Origin: Desulfobacteraceae bacterium
GTDB lineage: Bacteria; Desulfobacterota; Desulfobacteria; Desulfobacterales; Desulfosalsimonadaceae
DNA length: 13,242 nt
NCBI GenBank assembly: GCA_024636355.1
Contig: JAGXHH010000165.1
Span: 1 to 13,242 of the forward strand
Direction of reading: 5' to 3'
Shown: in pieces, positions 7,043-13,242 of the stretch
How the letters are laid out: each line of letters starts with the position of its first letter
Numbering within the stretch: the first letter of the stretch is position 1
The notes under the pieces: generated by a model
Seen by the model: only the letters and a program-made list of their open reading frames with translations
Databases searched by the model: none
What the model was told of the DNA's origin: nothing
Translations under genes and position numbers: made by a program

Positions 7043-7071
7043 TTGCCATGTCATTTTTAAAAAATTATAGT
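7043..7071 (+). promoter_or_regulatory. Sigma70-like promoter for the gsp operon
   Basis: TTGCCA (7043-7048, one mismatch to TTGACA) and TATAGT (7066-7071, one mismatch to TATAAT) are 17 bases apart. A start near 7078 would leave a leader of about 215 bases ahead of gspG. It is the best plus-strand match I found between the hydrolase and gspG genes by eye. Confidence 0.5.
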
Positions 7072-7131
7072 CCCCCTGATTCAATTTTGAAAGAAACGCT
7101 TGTCCCCGATCACGACACAGGAGAAAGGCCG

Positions 7132-7222
7132 TTTATCGGTTGATTTCAAGCCGTATACCGACAATTATCCTGGATCGGTCGAGACGCTTTCTTAAGAAAA
7201 AAACCTTGCTATCACCGATAAG
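7132..7222 (+). promoter_or_regulatory. Structured leader of the gsp operon (nested inverted repeats, palindrome)
   Basis: TTATCGGT (7133-7140) is complementary to ACCGATAA (7214-7221), 73 bases away. Between them, ACCGA (7157-7161) can pair with TCGGT (7175-7179), and TTTCTTAAGAAA (7188-7199) is a perfect 12-base palindrome. Together these could fold the long untranslated leader or, for the palindrome, act as a dimer-binding operator. The frame is open here (a TTG at 7140 is in frame with gspG), but the translation lacks pseudopilin character, so I treat it as untranslated. I recognise no known riboswitch. Confidence 0.35.
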
Positions 7223-7292
7223 AATCTGTAGAAAGATGATGAAAATAACAGTATTTAATAAAGAAATAAATCAATTAGAGGATCTATCATAC

Positions 7293-7742
7293 ATGAACGC
7301 CTCTTCATTCAAAATGAATACAAAAGGATTTACCCTCATTGAACTGATGGTCGTCATCGTGATTTTAAGCATCCTTGCGGTATACATGGTACCGAAAATC
7401 ATGGGGCGTCCCGAACAGGCCAAGCAGTTGAAGGCCAAAGTCGATATCCAGGCGCTGGAAACAGCTCTTAAACTATATCAATTAGATAACGGCGATTATC
7501 CGACCACCCAGCAGGGACTCCAGGCCCTTATCCAGATGCCGGATTCCGGTCCGGGTGCCAAGAACTGGCGTGCAGGCGGATATATCGAAAAGGGCAGAAT
7601 CGGAAAAGACCCCTGGGGCAATGATTACGTGTACTTAAGCCCGGGTGTGCAAAGCGATTTTGATATCATTTCCTATGGTGCCGACGGCGAACCCGGTGGT
7701 GAAGACAAGAATGCCGACATCAAGAACTGGGAGCTCGAATAA
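7293..7742 (+). CDS. gspG: Type II secretion system major pseudopilin GspG
   Basis: This is the major subunit of the periplasmic pseudopilus that drives exoproteins through the secretin. The class III leader ends KMNTKG with cleavage before FTLIELMVVIVI (conserved Glu at +5 and hydrophobic N-helix). The mature domain has the family hallmarks LYQLDNGDYPTTQQGLQALI, DPWGNDYVYLSPG and a C-terminal SYGADGEPGGEDKNADIKNW, whose acidic residues form the calcium site of GspG. The ATG at 7293 (12-residue leader) is chosen because AGAGGA (7277-7282) sits about 10 bases upstream; an ATG at 7314 giving a 5-residue leader is possible. The frame extends further 5' to 7140 without family resemblance. Length of 149 residues is typical. 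It is the first gene of the operon, 14 bases before gspH. Confidence 0.95.
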   Translation: MNASSFKMNTKGFTLIELMVVIVILSILAVYMVPKIMGRPEQAKQLKAKVDIQALETALKLYQLDNGDYPTTQQGLQALIQMPDSGPGAKNWRAGGYIEKGRIGKDPWGNDYVYLSPGVQSDFDIISYGADGEPGGEDKNADIKNWELE

Positions 7743-7756
7743 TATTTTTACACGGG

Positions 7757-8317
7757 ATGCGAGACCCTATTAATCCGTTAACCACAGATCTTTCCGCTAC
7801 GAAATTCATTCTGACAAATCGGATCACCAATCGTCAGGCCTTTACGCTCATCGAGCTTATCGTGGTCATCAGCCTGGTCGCAACGATGCTTTTTTTTGCC
7901 GTTCCCCGGTTGGATCGATCATTGTTCACCGATGAGTCCAAAAAGGTTTCCCGATGGATTCTGTTGAACGTGAGCCAGTTGAAAAACAAGGCCGTTCAAA
8001 GTCAGAAGCGGTTTATCCTGAATGTGGACATGGAAAATAACCGCTTGTGGATCAGCGAAGAAACCATGGCCGAAGAGATGTTGTCGAGCGCCGAAAATGA
8101 GGCATTCAGACTTCCTTCCAGTTTCCGGCTCCTCGATGTGGAATATCCGGACGGCAGACGCGTTTCGAGCGGGACAGCGGTTATCAACTTCTACCCGAAG
8201 GGGTATTCCGATCGGGCCATCCTTCATATGGAAGACGATCAGAGCGAGCGCCGATCTTATTTCATCGAGCCTTTCCTGAGCCAGGTTAAAATCCGGGACA
8301 CCTATGCGAACTATTAA
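7757..8317 (+). CDS. gspH: Type II secretion system minor pseudopilin GspH
   Basis: This is a minor pseudopilin predicted to join the pseudopilus tip in the inner membrane and periplasm. The N-terminus has a long 28-residue leader followed by FTLIELIVVISLVATMLFF, the prepilin-peptidase target and membrane helix with Glu at +5. The residue before the cleavage site is Ala (NRQA/FTLIEL) rather than the near-invariant Gly, which is unusual. The rest is variable, as usual for GspH, with strands such as SRWILLNVSQLKNKAV and RFILNVDMENNRLWI resembling the H-domain. Assignment rests on position between gspG and gspI, the helix and length (186 residues). The ATG at 7757 lacks a strong Shine-Dalgarno, and no nearer start fits. 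It overlaps gspI by 14 bases, suggesting translational coupling. Confidence 0.85.
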   Translation: MRDPINPLTTDLSATKFILTNRITNRQAFTLIELIVVISLVATMLFFAVPRLDRSLFTDESKKVSRWILLNVSQLKNKAVQSQKRFILNVDMENNRLWISEETMAEEMLSSAENEAFRLPSSFRLLDVEYPDGRRVSSGTAVINFYPKGYSDRAILHMEDDQSERRSYFIEPFLSQVKIRDTYANY

Positions 8318-8732
8318 ATCCGTAGAACGCCCTGGAGCAGGTGTGTCGGATCGCGGATTTACCCTGCTCGAGGTACTCGTGGCCCTTGCCATGATCGCCA
8401 TTGTGATGGTCAGCGTGATGCGGCTCCAGGGCCAATCAATCTCCATGAATAAAACCGCACGGTTTTACTCCGTGGCCCCTTTTCTTGCACAGTCCAAAAT
8501 GGCCGAGGTGAAATTCGATCCGTTCGCCTTCACGGGGGGAGGGGATGGCAATTTCGAAGACGCATTTGCGGGTTACACCTGGACCGTCCGGATCGAGGAA
8601 AAAGAACTCAGCCTGGAAGGGAAAACACCGGTTGCGCTGCAGGCAGCCGCGGTAACCGTATCGCTTGCATCCGCCGGCCTGAAATACACGCTTTCGGGAT
8701 ATATTCACGATGTAACCGGAGAACAGTTCTAA
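8304..8732 (+). CDS. gspI: Type II secretion system minor pseudopilin GspI
   Basis: This minor pseudopilin forms the tip complex with GspJ and GspK that primes pseudopilus assembly. An 18-residue leader ending VSDRG is followed by FTLLEVLVALAMIAIVMV, the canonical GspI helix with Glu at +5. The mature part keeps the GspI pattern of MRLQGQS, a central stretch APFLAQSKMAE, and later YTWTVRIEE. Length of 142 residues is near the family norm. The ATG at 8304 lies inside the end of gspH (14-base overlap), and its stop shares one base with the gspJ start codon (TAATG), both signs of tight translational coupling. No oddity was noticed. Confidence 0.92.
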   Translation: MRTIKSVERPGAGVSDRGFTLLEVLVALAMIAIVMVSVMRLQGQSISMNKTARFYSVAPFLAQSKMAEVKFDPFAFTGGGDGNFEDAFAGYTWTVRIEEKELSLEGKTPVALQAAAVTVSLASAGLKYTLSGYIHDVTGEQF

Positions 8733-9451
8733 TGTCTCCAACGGTTCTCAAAAAGAAAAACGCGGGATTTACTCTGCTCGAACTTCTGATTGCCATTTCG
8801 ATTTTTGCCGTGCTCGCCACCATTGTTTACAGCTCGTTGAATGCCGTATTGTCCAAGAACAATGCGATAAAGGGGGGTGTGGCAGTATTTGAAATGGCCA
8901 AAAACTGTTTGAGCCGGATGTCCCAGGACCTGACAAGTATTTACGTGACGCAATACCCCGAATACGAAACGCCGAATATGGAAAATCCTCCTGACCCCTA
9001 TCGTATTGTGGGCGAACAGGAATTCAGCGGGGCAGCGAATTTCCCCAAACTGCGGTTCGCTTCCACTGCCCATTTGCCGATTTCAACCGACGCGACAGCC
9101 GGTCTGGCTGAAATTCGCTATTACGTTGAAAAGACGGAGGACTCCGATGACGGCTATGTGCTCAAACGGGGCGATACACCGTTTCCCTATGACATCGATG
9201 TTGACGGGTATCTTGAGGACCGGAATGATCCGATCCTGTGCGAAGGCATCGAATCCCTGGATTTCACTTATTACGATGCCGAAGGCAATACGCACGAAAC
9301 CTGGGATTCCGATTCACCTTCCCAGAAGTACGCCACACCGCGGGCCGTGATGATTTCTTTAACGGTGAAGACGAAAAACGGCAGCCACAGTTTTTCGACC
9401 CGCGTGGATATCCCGGTGTTCAGGGAGGGGTTGGAAAATGTTCGTCAATAA
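8732..9451 (+). CDS. gspJ: Type II secretion system minor pseudopilin GspJ
   Basis: This minor pseudopilin is a partner of GspI and GspK at the pseudopilus tip. Leader MSPTVLKKKNAG is followed by FTLLELLIAISIFAVLATIV, a standard prepilin cleavage and membrane helix with Glu at +5. The mature region has the GspJ-like patterns MAKNCLSRMSQDLTSIYV, LAEIRYYVEK and GIESLDFTYYDAEGN, and ends with a beta-rich stretch AVMISLTVKT. Length (239 residues) fits GspJ, which is larger than H and I. The start overlaps the gspI stop by one base, and the 3' end overlaps gspK by 14 bases. Regulation is presumably only through the operon promoter. Confidence 0.92.
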   Translation: MSPTVLKKKNAGFTLLELLIAISIFAVLATIVYSSLNAVLSKNNAIKGGVAVFEMAKNCLSRMSQDLTSIYVTQYPEYETPNMENPPDPYRIVGEQEFSGAANFPKLRFASTAHLPISTDATAGLAEIRYYVEKTEDSDDGYVLKRGDTPFPYDIDVDGYLEDRNDPILCEGIESLDFTYYDAEGNTHETWDSDSPSQKYATPRAVMISLTVKTKNGSHSFSTRVDIPVFREGLENVRQ

Positions 9452-10529
9452 CGAAAAAGGCGTCGCCCTGCTGATCACCATTATGATCATTACGGTGCTC
9501 ATCACCGTAACGTTTGAACTCAACCGGCAGATGCGCGATTCGGTTGTCGATGCCGCCGCCACGCGGGACCACATGACGCTTTCGCACATGATCGGTTCCG
9601 GTATCGATACCGCCAGGGCGATTCTGGTCAAGGACAAAAACGAAACCGAAATCGATTCGATACAAGAAGAGTGGTCGGATCCTGATACCATCAATCAATA
9701 CCTGGCCCAGGTGCCGTTTGAAAAAGGCAGCGTTTCCCTGAACATCACCGATGAACGCAGTCGGCTTCAGATCAACGCCCTGGTGAAATACCCGGAGGGC
9801 AGGGAGTTCAATGTCCCGCAGCAGGAGCTTTGGAAGCGGTTTTTCGCCCTGTTGCTGATGCAGCAGGAACTCGAAGAGGAATCGATTCTTTCCGAACCGC
9901 TGGTCCCCGACATGATCATCAACCCGGTCAAAGACTGGCTCGATTCAGGGGACAACGATGCGATCACCGGACTTACCGGTGCGGAAAACGATTATTACGA
10001 GAATCTCGATCCGCCTTACAGCTGCCGGAACGGTCCCTTCAAGCATATTTCCGAATTGCTGCGGGTTCGGAACATCAAACCGGAAATGTTTGCCAGTATC
10101 GAACAGAGCGGTTTCGGCATCGGAAATTTTATCACGGTTTACGGAACGGCCCCGCCGGAAGGCGATAACCATCGGCTCAACTTTGACGGGAAAATCAATA
10201 TCAACACGGCTGAGATGCCGGTACTCGCAGCGTTGATGCCGCTCGGCCAGGAGTTTCTGGCTGAAGAGATCGTCGCCTGGCGGGAAGAAAAGGCCAGTGA
10301 GGAATATGTGCACGATCTGACGGATCCCAACTGGTACAAGGAAGTCCCCGGTGCCGGCGATATCGAGATAAAACCGGAACTGGTCACGACATCGAGCGAC
10401 CTGTTTCGAATCGAATGCCGGGCGGAACTCAATGATGCCGCCATGACCGCAACCGTGATTGTGATTCGGGAAAAAGAAGAAAAAACCGGCAAATGGCAAT
10501 GCAAGATATTGAACTGGGCTTGCGAATAG
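9438..10529 (+). CDS. gspK: Type II secretion system minor pseudopilin GspK
   Basis: This large minor pseudopilin caps the pseudopilus. A short leader MFVNNEKG precedes VALLITIMIITVLITVTFEL; as in other GspK proteins, Glu at +5 is absent (Ile here), consistent with the tip position. Family signatures follow: DERSRLQINAL, MIINPVKDWLDSGDND with the acidic calcium-binding residues, GAENDYY, GPFKHISELLRV, FDGKININTA (SAM-like/helix-hairpin region) and LFRIECRAEL near the end. Length is 363 residues, within the usual range. The ATG at 9438 lies inside gspJ (14-base overlap), again implying coupling. A gap of 48 AT-rich bases separates it from gspL. Confidence 0.93.
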   Translation: MFVNNEKGVALLITIMIITVLITVTFELNRQMRDSVVDAAATRDHMTLSHMIGSGIDTARAILVKDKNETEIDSIQEEWSDPDTINQYLAQVPFEKGSVSLNITDERSRLQINALVKYPEGREFNVPQQELWKRFFALLLMQQELEEESILSEPLVPDMIINPVKDWLDSGDNDAITGLTGAENDYYENLDPPYSCRNGPFKHISELLRVRNIKPEMFASIEQSGFGIGNFITVYGTAPPEGDNHRLNFDGKININTAEMPVLAALMPLGQEFLAEEIVAWREEKASEEYVHDLTDPNWYKEVPGAGDIEIKPELVTTSSDLFRIECRAELNDAAMTATVIVIREKEEKTGKWQCKILNWACE

Positions 10530-10577
10530 TATATAAAGATTTATTTCTATTATCTAAACATCCAACTTGATTAACTC

Positions 10578-12038
10578 ATGAGCAGTAAAATTCTATCTAT
10601 CGATATCCGGGAAGATGCGGTCTCCGCTCTCTCAATTGCAACGGGCCTGAAAGGCAATACGCTCGAAGCACAGGCCTATGTTCGACTAAACGAGGCCCCA
10701 GCCGAAACCGGGGACCGCCTGAACTGGGCGATTGAACAGATCGCCGACCGGATGGACACGACCGGGAGCGTCTGCCTGCTGGCAGTCCCCCCGACGGCAG
10801 TCACCTACAGGAACCTGAAGGTGCCGTTCAAAGATCGAAAACGGATTCGCCAGGTGCTGCCGTTTGAACTCGAGCCGTGCCTGCCGTATGCCATTGATGA
10901 ACTGTCAATGGATTTCCAGGTGGTGCGAAAAGGCGATGAAACAGACCTGATTGCCGCCGCCATTGAAACGGAGCAGCTCAATAAGATTGTCGAAACCCTT
11001 AAGCGGTTTGATATCTCCCCCCGGTTCATCACCGCCGGAGGAATCACCGAAGCGCTTTGCCTGGCAGGGCTGTCGGATAAACCGGCGGATGAATTCCTGT
11101 TCATCTGCATGGAGGAGACCTCGGCTACCGTCTGTGCGATGAGTTCCGGGAAAATTTTTCTGATCCGGACCTTCAAGCTGGGCCAAACAACGACGGAACA
11201 GAAACTCCGGCGATTATCTGCTGGAATCCAGCGGATGCTCGCTGCTTTCGAGTCCCATTACGGTTTTGACTTCGCATCCGAGAAAATTCTGGTTTCCGGT
11301 TGCGGCTCCGACGATCCCCTGCTGATTTCGGGACTCGAAACCTCACTGGATGCTGATGTCCGGGCGGTAAACCTTCTGGAAGACGTCAATCTGAAAACGT
11401 CTCCCTCGCCACAGACGGCTTTCGATCCGGTGTTGTTCAACGGGCCGTTGAGCCTGGCAGGCATCGAGACCGCGGGTATTTCACCCTTTAATTTCAGCCG
11501 GAAACACTATGCCCTCCAGAAGTACTGGATGGAGAATAAAAACAATATTATCACGACCGGCATGCTCACGGCGTTCGTCATCGTTCTGCTGCTGTTTAAT
11601 GTCGTTGTCCAGGCCCGTTTCCTCCAGAATCAGATCAATGAGATCAACCAGAGAATCGCCGGCATTTTTCAATCCACGTTTCCGGGAACCGAACGGATTG
11701 TCGACCCTTTGCAGCAGATGCAGGTTAAGCTCAAGCAGATCAAAGAAAAAAATGCCTATTCGGCGAATACCGGCAGCAATGTATTAAATATCGAGATTCT
11801 GAAGGATCTCAGCGATCTGATCCCGGCACAGATCGACGTGGTGATCACCCGTTATGTCCGGGGCGATGACAATGTTCTGCTGGCCGGCACCACCGACACG
11901 TTCAATTCCGTAGATGAGATTAAGGTCCGCCTGGAAAAGTCCGACATCTTCAATCGGATTACGATAAATTCCGCGAATATGGATAAGAATATCAACCGGG
12001 TCCGGTTCAATATCAAAGCGGATCTGACCGGTTCTTAA
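10578..12038 (+). CDS. gspL: Type II secretion system assembly platform protein GspL (PilM-PilN-like)
   Basis: This is an inner-membrane protein that links the secretion ATPase GspE to the platform. Residues 1-310 resemble the cytoplasmic actin-like (ASKHA/PilM-like) domain: ILSIDIREDAVSALSIATG, the strand CLLAVPPTAVTYRNLKVPF, the PilM-style VLPFELEPCLPYAIDEL, DLIAAAIETEQLNKIVETL and FICMEETSATVCAM. A single transmembrane helix follows at about residues 323-345 (TGMLTAFVIVLLLFNVVVQ). The periplasmic part contains a coiled region (QNQINEINQRIAGIF) and a PilN/ferredoxin-like fold with LKDLSDLIPAQIDVVITRY and SVDEIKVRLEKS. Length is 486 residues. The ATG at 10578 has no strong Shine-Dalgarno. 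It lies 48 bases after gspK and 48 before gspM. Equivalent to separate PilM and PilN in type IV pili. Confidence 0.88.
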   Translation: MSSKILSIDIREDAVSALSIATGLKGNTLEAQAYVRLNEAPAETGDRLNWAIEQIADRMDTTGSVCLLAVPPTAVTYRNLKVPFKDRKRIRQVLPFELEPCLPYAIDELSMDFQVVRKGDETDLIAAAIETEQLNKIVETLKRFDISPRFITAGGITEALCLAGLSDKPADEFLFICMEETSATVCAMSSGKIFLIRTFKLGQTTTEQKLRRLSAGIQRMLAAFESHYGFDFASEKILVSGCGSDDPLLISGLETSLDADVRAVNLLEDVNLKTSPSPQTAFDPVLFNGPLSLAGIETAGISPFNFSRKHYALQKYWMENKNNIITTGMLTAFVIVLLLFNVVVQARFLQNQINEINQRIAGIFQSTFPGTERIVDPLQQMQVKLKQIKEKNAYSANTGSNVLNIEILKDLSDLIPAQIDVVITRYVRGDDNVLLAGTTDTFNSVDEIKVRLEKSDIFNRITINSANMDKNINRVRFNIKADLTGS

Positions 12039-12086
12039 AACGGCCGACACGGCCATGGAAAAACCGCAATACGGAGTGTGCCAGTC

Positions 12087-12614
12087 ATGAACATTAACCT
12101 GAATCGCCGGGAACGGCTCGTCATAATCGGTGCGGCCATATTCATCGGCATATTCATCGTCTTTCAGGCAATTATCGCCCCGGTCTTTGAAAAGCGCAGC
12201 GACCTGAGCCACAAGCTGACATCCAGACAGCAGACGGTACAAGAGATGCTCGCGCTTCGTTCCGAGTTTCTTTCAATTCAGCAGAAAGCTGTCGTTTCTC
12301 AGAAAGAATTCGGCAAGCGGCCCGCCGGCTTTACCTTGTTTTCCTTTCTGGATCGGCTCGCCGGCACCAGCGGCGTAAAGGAAAACATCACGTATATGAA
12401 GCCGAATTCAACGTTTGATGAAGCCACCGGGCTGAAAATGTCCTATGTGGAACTCAAACTGCAGGATATCACCCTTGAAGATCTGTCATCCTACCTGTTT
12501 CAGGTCGAGACATCGGAGAACATGGTCCGGATACGACGCCTGTCGATTACAAAAAACGGTGAAAATGACGAGTTGATATCCGCGGTAATGCAGGTGGAAA
12601 CCGCAGAAGCATAG
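12087..12614 (+). CDS. gspM: Type II secretion system assembly platform protein GspM
   Basis: This bitopic inner-membrane protein partners GspL in the assembly platform; it resembles PilO. A short cytoplasmic N-terminus (NLNRRERL) is followed by one transmembrane helix at about residues 10-32 (VIIGAAIFIGIFIVFQAIIA), then a periplasmic coiled stretch (SDLSHKLTSRQQTVQEML) and a ferredoxin-like domain (FTLFSFLDRLAG, VELKLQDITLEDLSSYLFQ, MVRIRRLSITK). Length is 175 residues, normal for GspM. The ATG at 12087 is preferred over a GTG at 12078 because GGAG (12073-12076) is then 10 bases upstream rather than one. The pairing with gspL is the strongest support, since GspM sequences vary widely. Confidence 0.85.
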   Translation: MNINLNRRERLVIIGAAIFIGIFIVFQAIIAPVFEKRSDLSHKLTSRQQTVQEMLALRSEFLSIQQKAVVSQKEFGKRPAGFTLFSFLDRLAGTSGVKENITYMKPNSTFDEATGLKMSYVELKLQDITLEDLSSYLFQVETSENMVRIRRLSITKNGENDELISAVMQVETAEA

Positions 12615-12662
12615 CGGGCTTTTCCGCCATGCAGCCGACGAGTGTACCCGATCTGCAAATCA

Positions 12663-12675
12663 GCACATTTTGTGC
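12663..12675 (+). other. Small hairpin upstream of gspN
   Basis: GCACA (12663-12667) and TGTGC (12671-12675) form a 5-pair stem with a 3-base loop in the 111-base gap between gspM and gspN. It has no U tract and is not a terminator by itself. Confidence 0.3.
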
Positions 12676-12684
12676 CGACAACAT

Positions 12685-12700
12685 ACCCCGCATCCGGGGT
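12685..12700 (+). other. GC hairpin upstream of gspN
   Basis: ACCCCG (12685-12690) pairs with CGGGGT (12695-12700) around a 4-base loop, ending 25 bases before the gspN start. No run of T follows, so an intrinsic terminator is unlikely. It could reduce read-through or lie in a processed leader, affecting relative expression of gspN. Confidence 0.35.
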
Positions 12701-12725
12701 TAAGGTTAGCGACAGGTTGCCTGTG

Positions 12726-13242
12726 ATGATGAACAACGCTAAAAAATGGACCGCATTTTCTGCTTATCTCCTCTTTGTTGCCGTGGTTTTCCTTTACGTG
12801 CTTTTCCCATCGGCAACCGTAAAAACCTATGTGGACTACCGACTGAAGGCATTGGCGCCGCAGGTGGACCTCGAGATTCAACAGCTCCGCCTTGGTATTC
12901 CACCGGGGTTGTCCTTTCAGGATGTGGCGGTAAGTTACCTTGAAAAACCCGCTGCCAGGTTTGACAGTCTGATCCTTACCCCGGACTACTGGTCCTTGCT
13001 GACCGCAAAGGCCGCCGCCGAATTTTCCGGACAGCTGTCCGGCGGAACGATCAATGGGCGGGCCGGCCGGATTCCGGGGACGGGTAAAGAGGATATGGGC
13101 GGGGAAATCACTTTCTCTGATATACAATTGAGTGATCTGCCGATCCTTGACACACTGGTGCCGCTCAAGATCGCCGGAAAATCGGCAGGTCAGATCAATT
13201 ACACATCAACCGGCAAGAGCACGGCCAACCTGACGCTGACCG
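12726..13242 (+). CDS. gspN: Type II secretion system protein GspN, 3'-truncated by window edge
   Basis: An open frame runs from ATG 12726 (a second ATG follows at 12729) to the end of the window without a stop, giving 172 codons. It begins MMNNAKKWTAFSAYLL, followed by a membrane-anchor helix (about residues 8-28, ending VVFLYVLFPS), then a periplasmic region with TVKTYVDYRLKALAPQVDL, GIPPGLSFQDVAVSY and repeated beta-strand glycine patterns (GQLSGGTINGRAG, GGEITFSDIQLSDL). The pattern of short anchor, LFPS, PPGL and later G-x-L-x-G-x-I-x-G strands matches the GspN proteins found next to gspLM in deltaproteobacterial operons, related to AsmA-like beta-rich folds. No strong Shine-Dalgarno is visible. 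It is separated from gspM by 111 bases with two small hairpins. Confidence 0.82.
   Translation, partial: MMNNAKKWTAFSAYLLFVAVVFLYVLFPSATVKTYVDYRLKALAPQVDLEIQQLRLGIPPGLSFQDVAVSYLEKPAARFDSLILTPDYWSLLTAKAAAEFSGQLSGGTINGRAGRIPGTGKEDMGGEITFSDIQLSDLPILDTLVPLKIAGKSAGQINYTSTGKSTANLTLT

Noticed and set aside
7140..7292. N-terminal extension of gspG from TTG 7140
   Set aside because: The extra 51 residues lack any pseudopilin feature, would place the leader peptide far from the terminus, and an ATG with AGAGGA upstream exists at 7293.
9945..10499. 184-codon minus-strand frame opposite gspK
   Set aside because: It is a shadow of a well-supported pseudopilin gene; its translation is low in complexity at the start and resembles no family.
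12078..12086. GTG start for gspM
   Set aside because: The GGAG ribosome binding motif would be only one base upstream; the ATG at 12087 has normal spacing.

Overview
The window looks like a chromosomal segment of a Gram-negative bacterium, most likely a Desulfobacterota (deltaproteobacterial) relative. This is inferred from the type of single-chain pyruvate carboxylase with a zinc-ribbon tail, the GspN-type type II secretion operon and a Hanks-type kinase fused to an Lcl-C/DUF1566-like domain. It cannot be proven from sequence alone. No rRNA, tRNA, insertion sequence, CRISPR array or phage gene is visible.

Region 1 (1-4498, + strand) is a biotin/anaplerosis block. A biotin-protein ligase (birA) lacks its 5' end at the window edge. 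After 43 bases comes a roughly 1,246-residue pyruvate carboxylase (biotin carboxylase, carboxyltransferase, biotinyl domain, zinc-ribbon tail). The ligase would biotinylate the carboxylase beside it. As given, the carboxylase frame is broken twice, near 1073-1075 and near 2980-2984. Because the second shift restores the original frame and nothing else is damaged, sequencing error, very recent mutation or, less likely, recoding must be separated by experiment.

Region 2 (4499-4734) is a non-coding gap with a candidate AT-rich terminator and a cluster of 7-mer repeats (CACAGAG x2, CATGAAG x4, and its complement CTTCATG x3) spaced about 9 bases apart, able to fold as a hairpin.

Region 3 (4735-6881) holds two convergent genes whose 3' ends overlap by 22 bases: a soluble Ser/Thr protein kinase with a C-terminal DUF1566-like domain (+), and an alpha/beta hydrolase of the Bem46/YfhR-like kind (-). 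The hydrolase has its own good sigma70-like promoter and Shine-Dalgarno sequence.

Region 4 (6882-7292) is a divergent intergenic region. It carries the minus-strand hydrolase promoter, a plus-strand sigma70-like promoter and a leader of about 215 bases with inverted repeats ahead of the secretion operon.

Region 5 (7293-13242, + strand) is a type II secretion operon in the order gspG-H-I-J-K-L-M-N, with gspN running off the window. It encodes the major pseudopilin (G), the minor pseudopilins of the tip (H, I, J, K), the inner-membrane assembly platform (L, M) and GspN. The ATPase, platform protein, secretin and GspC genes are not in the window; they must lie downstream or elsewhere. I see no clearly novel system. 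The strongest leads are the twice-broken zinc-ribbon pyruvate carboxylase, the kinase-DUF1566 fusion, the 9-base-period intergenic repeat and the structured gspG leader.
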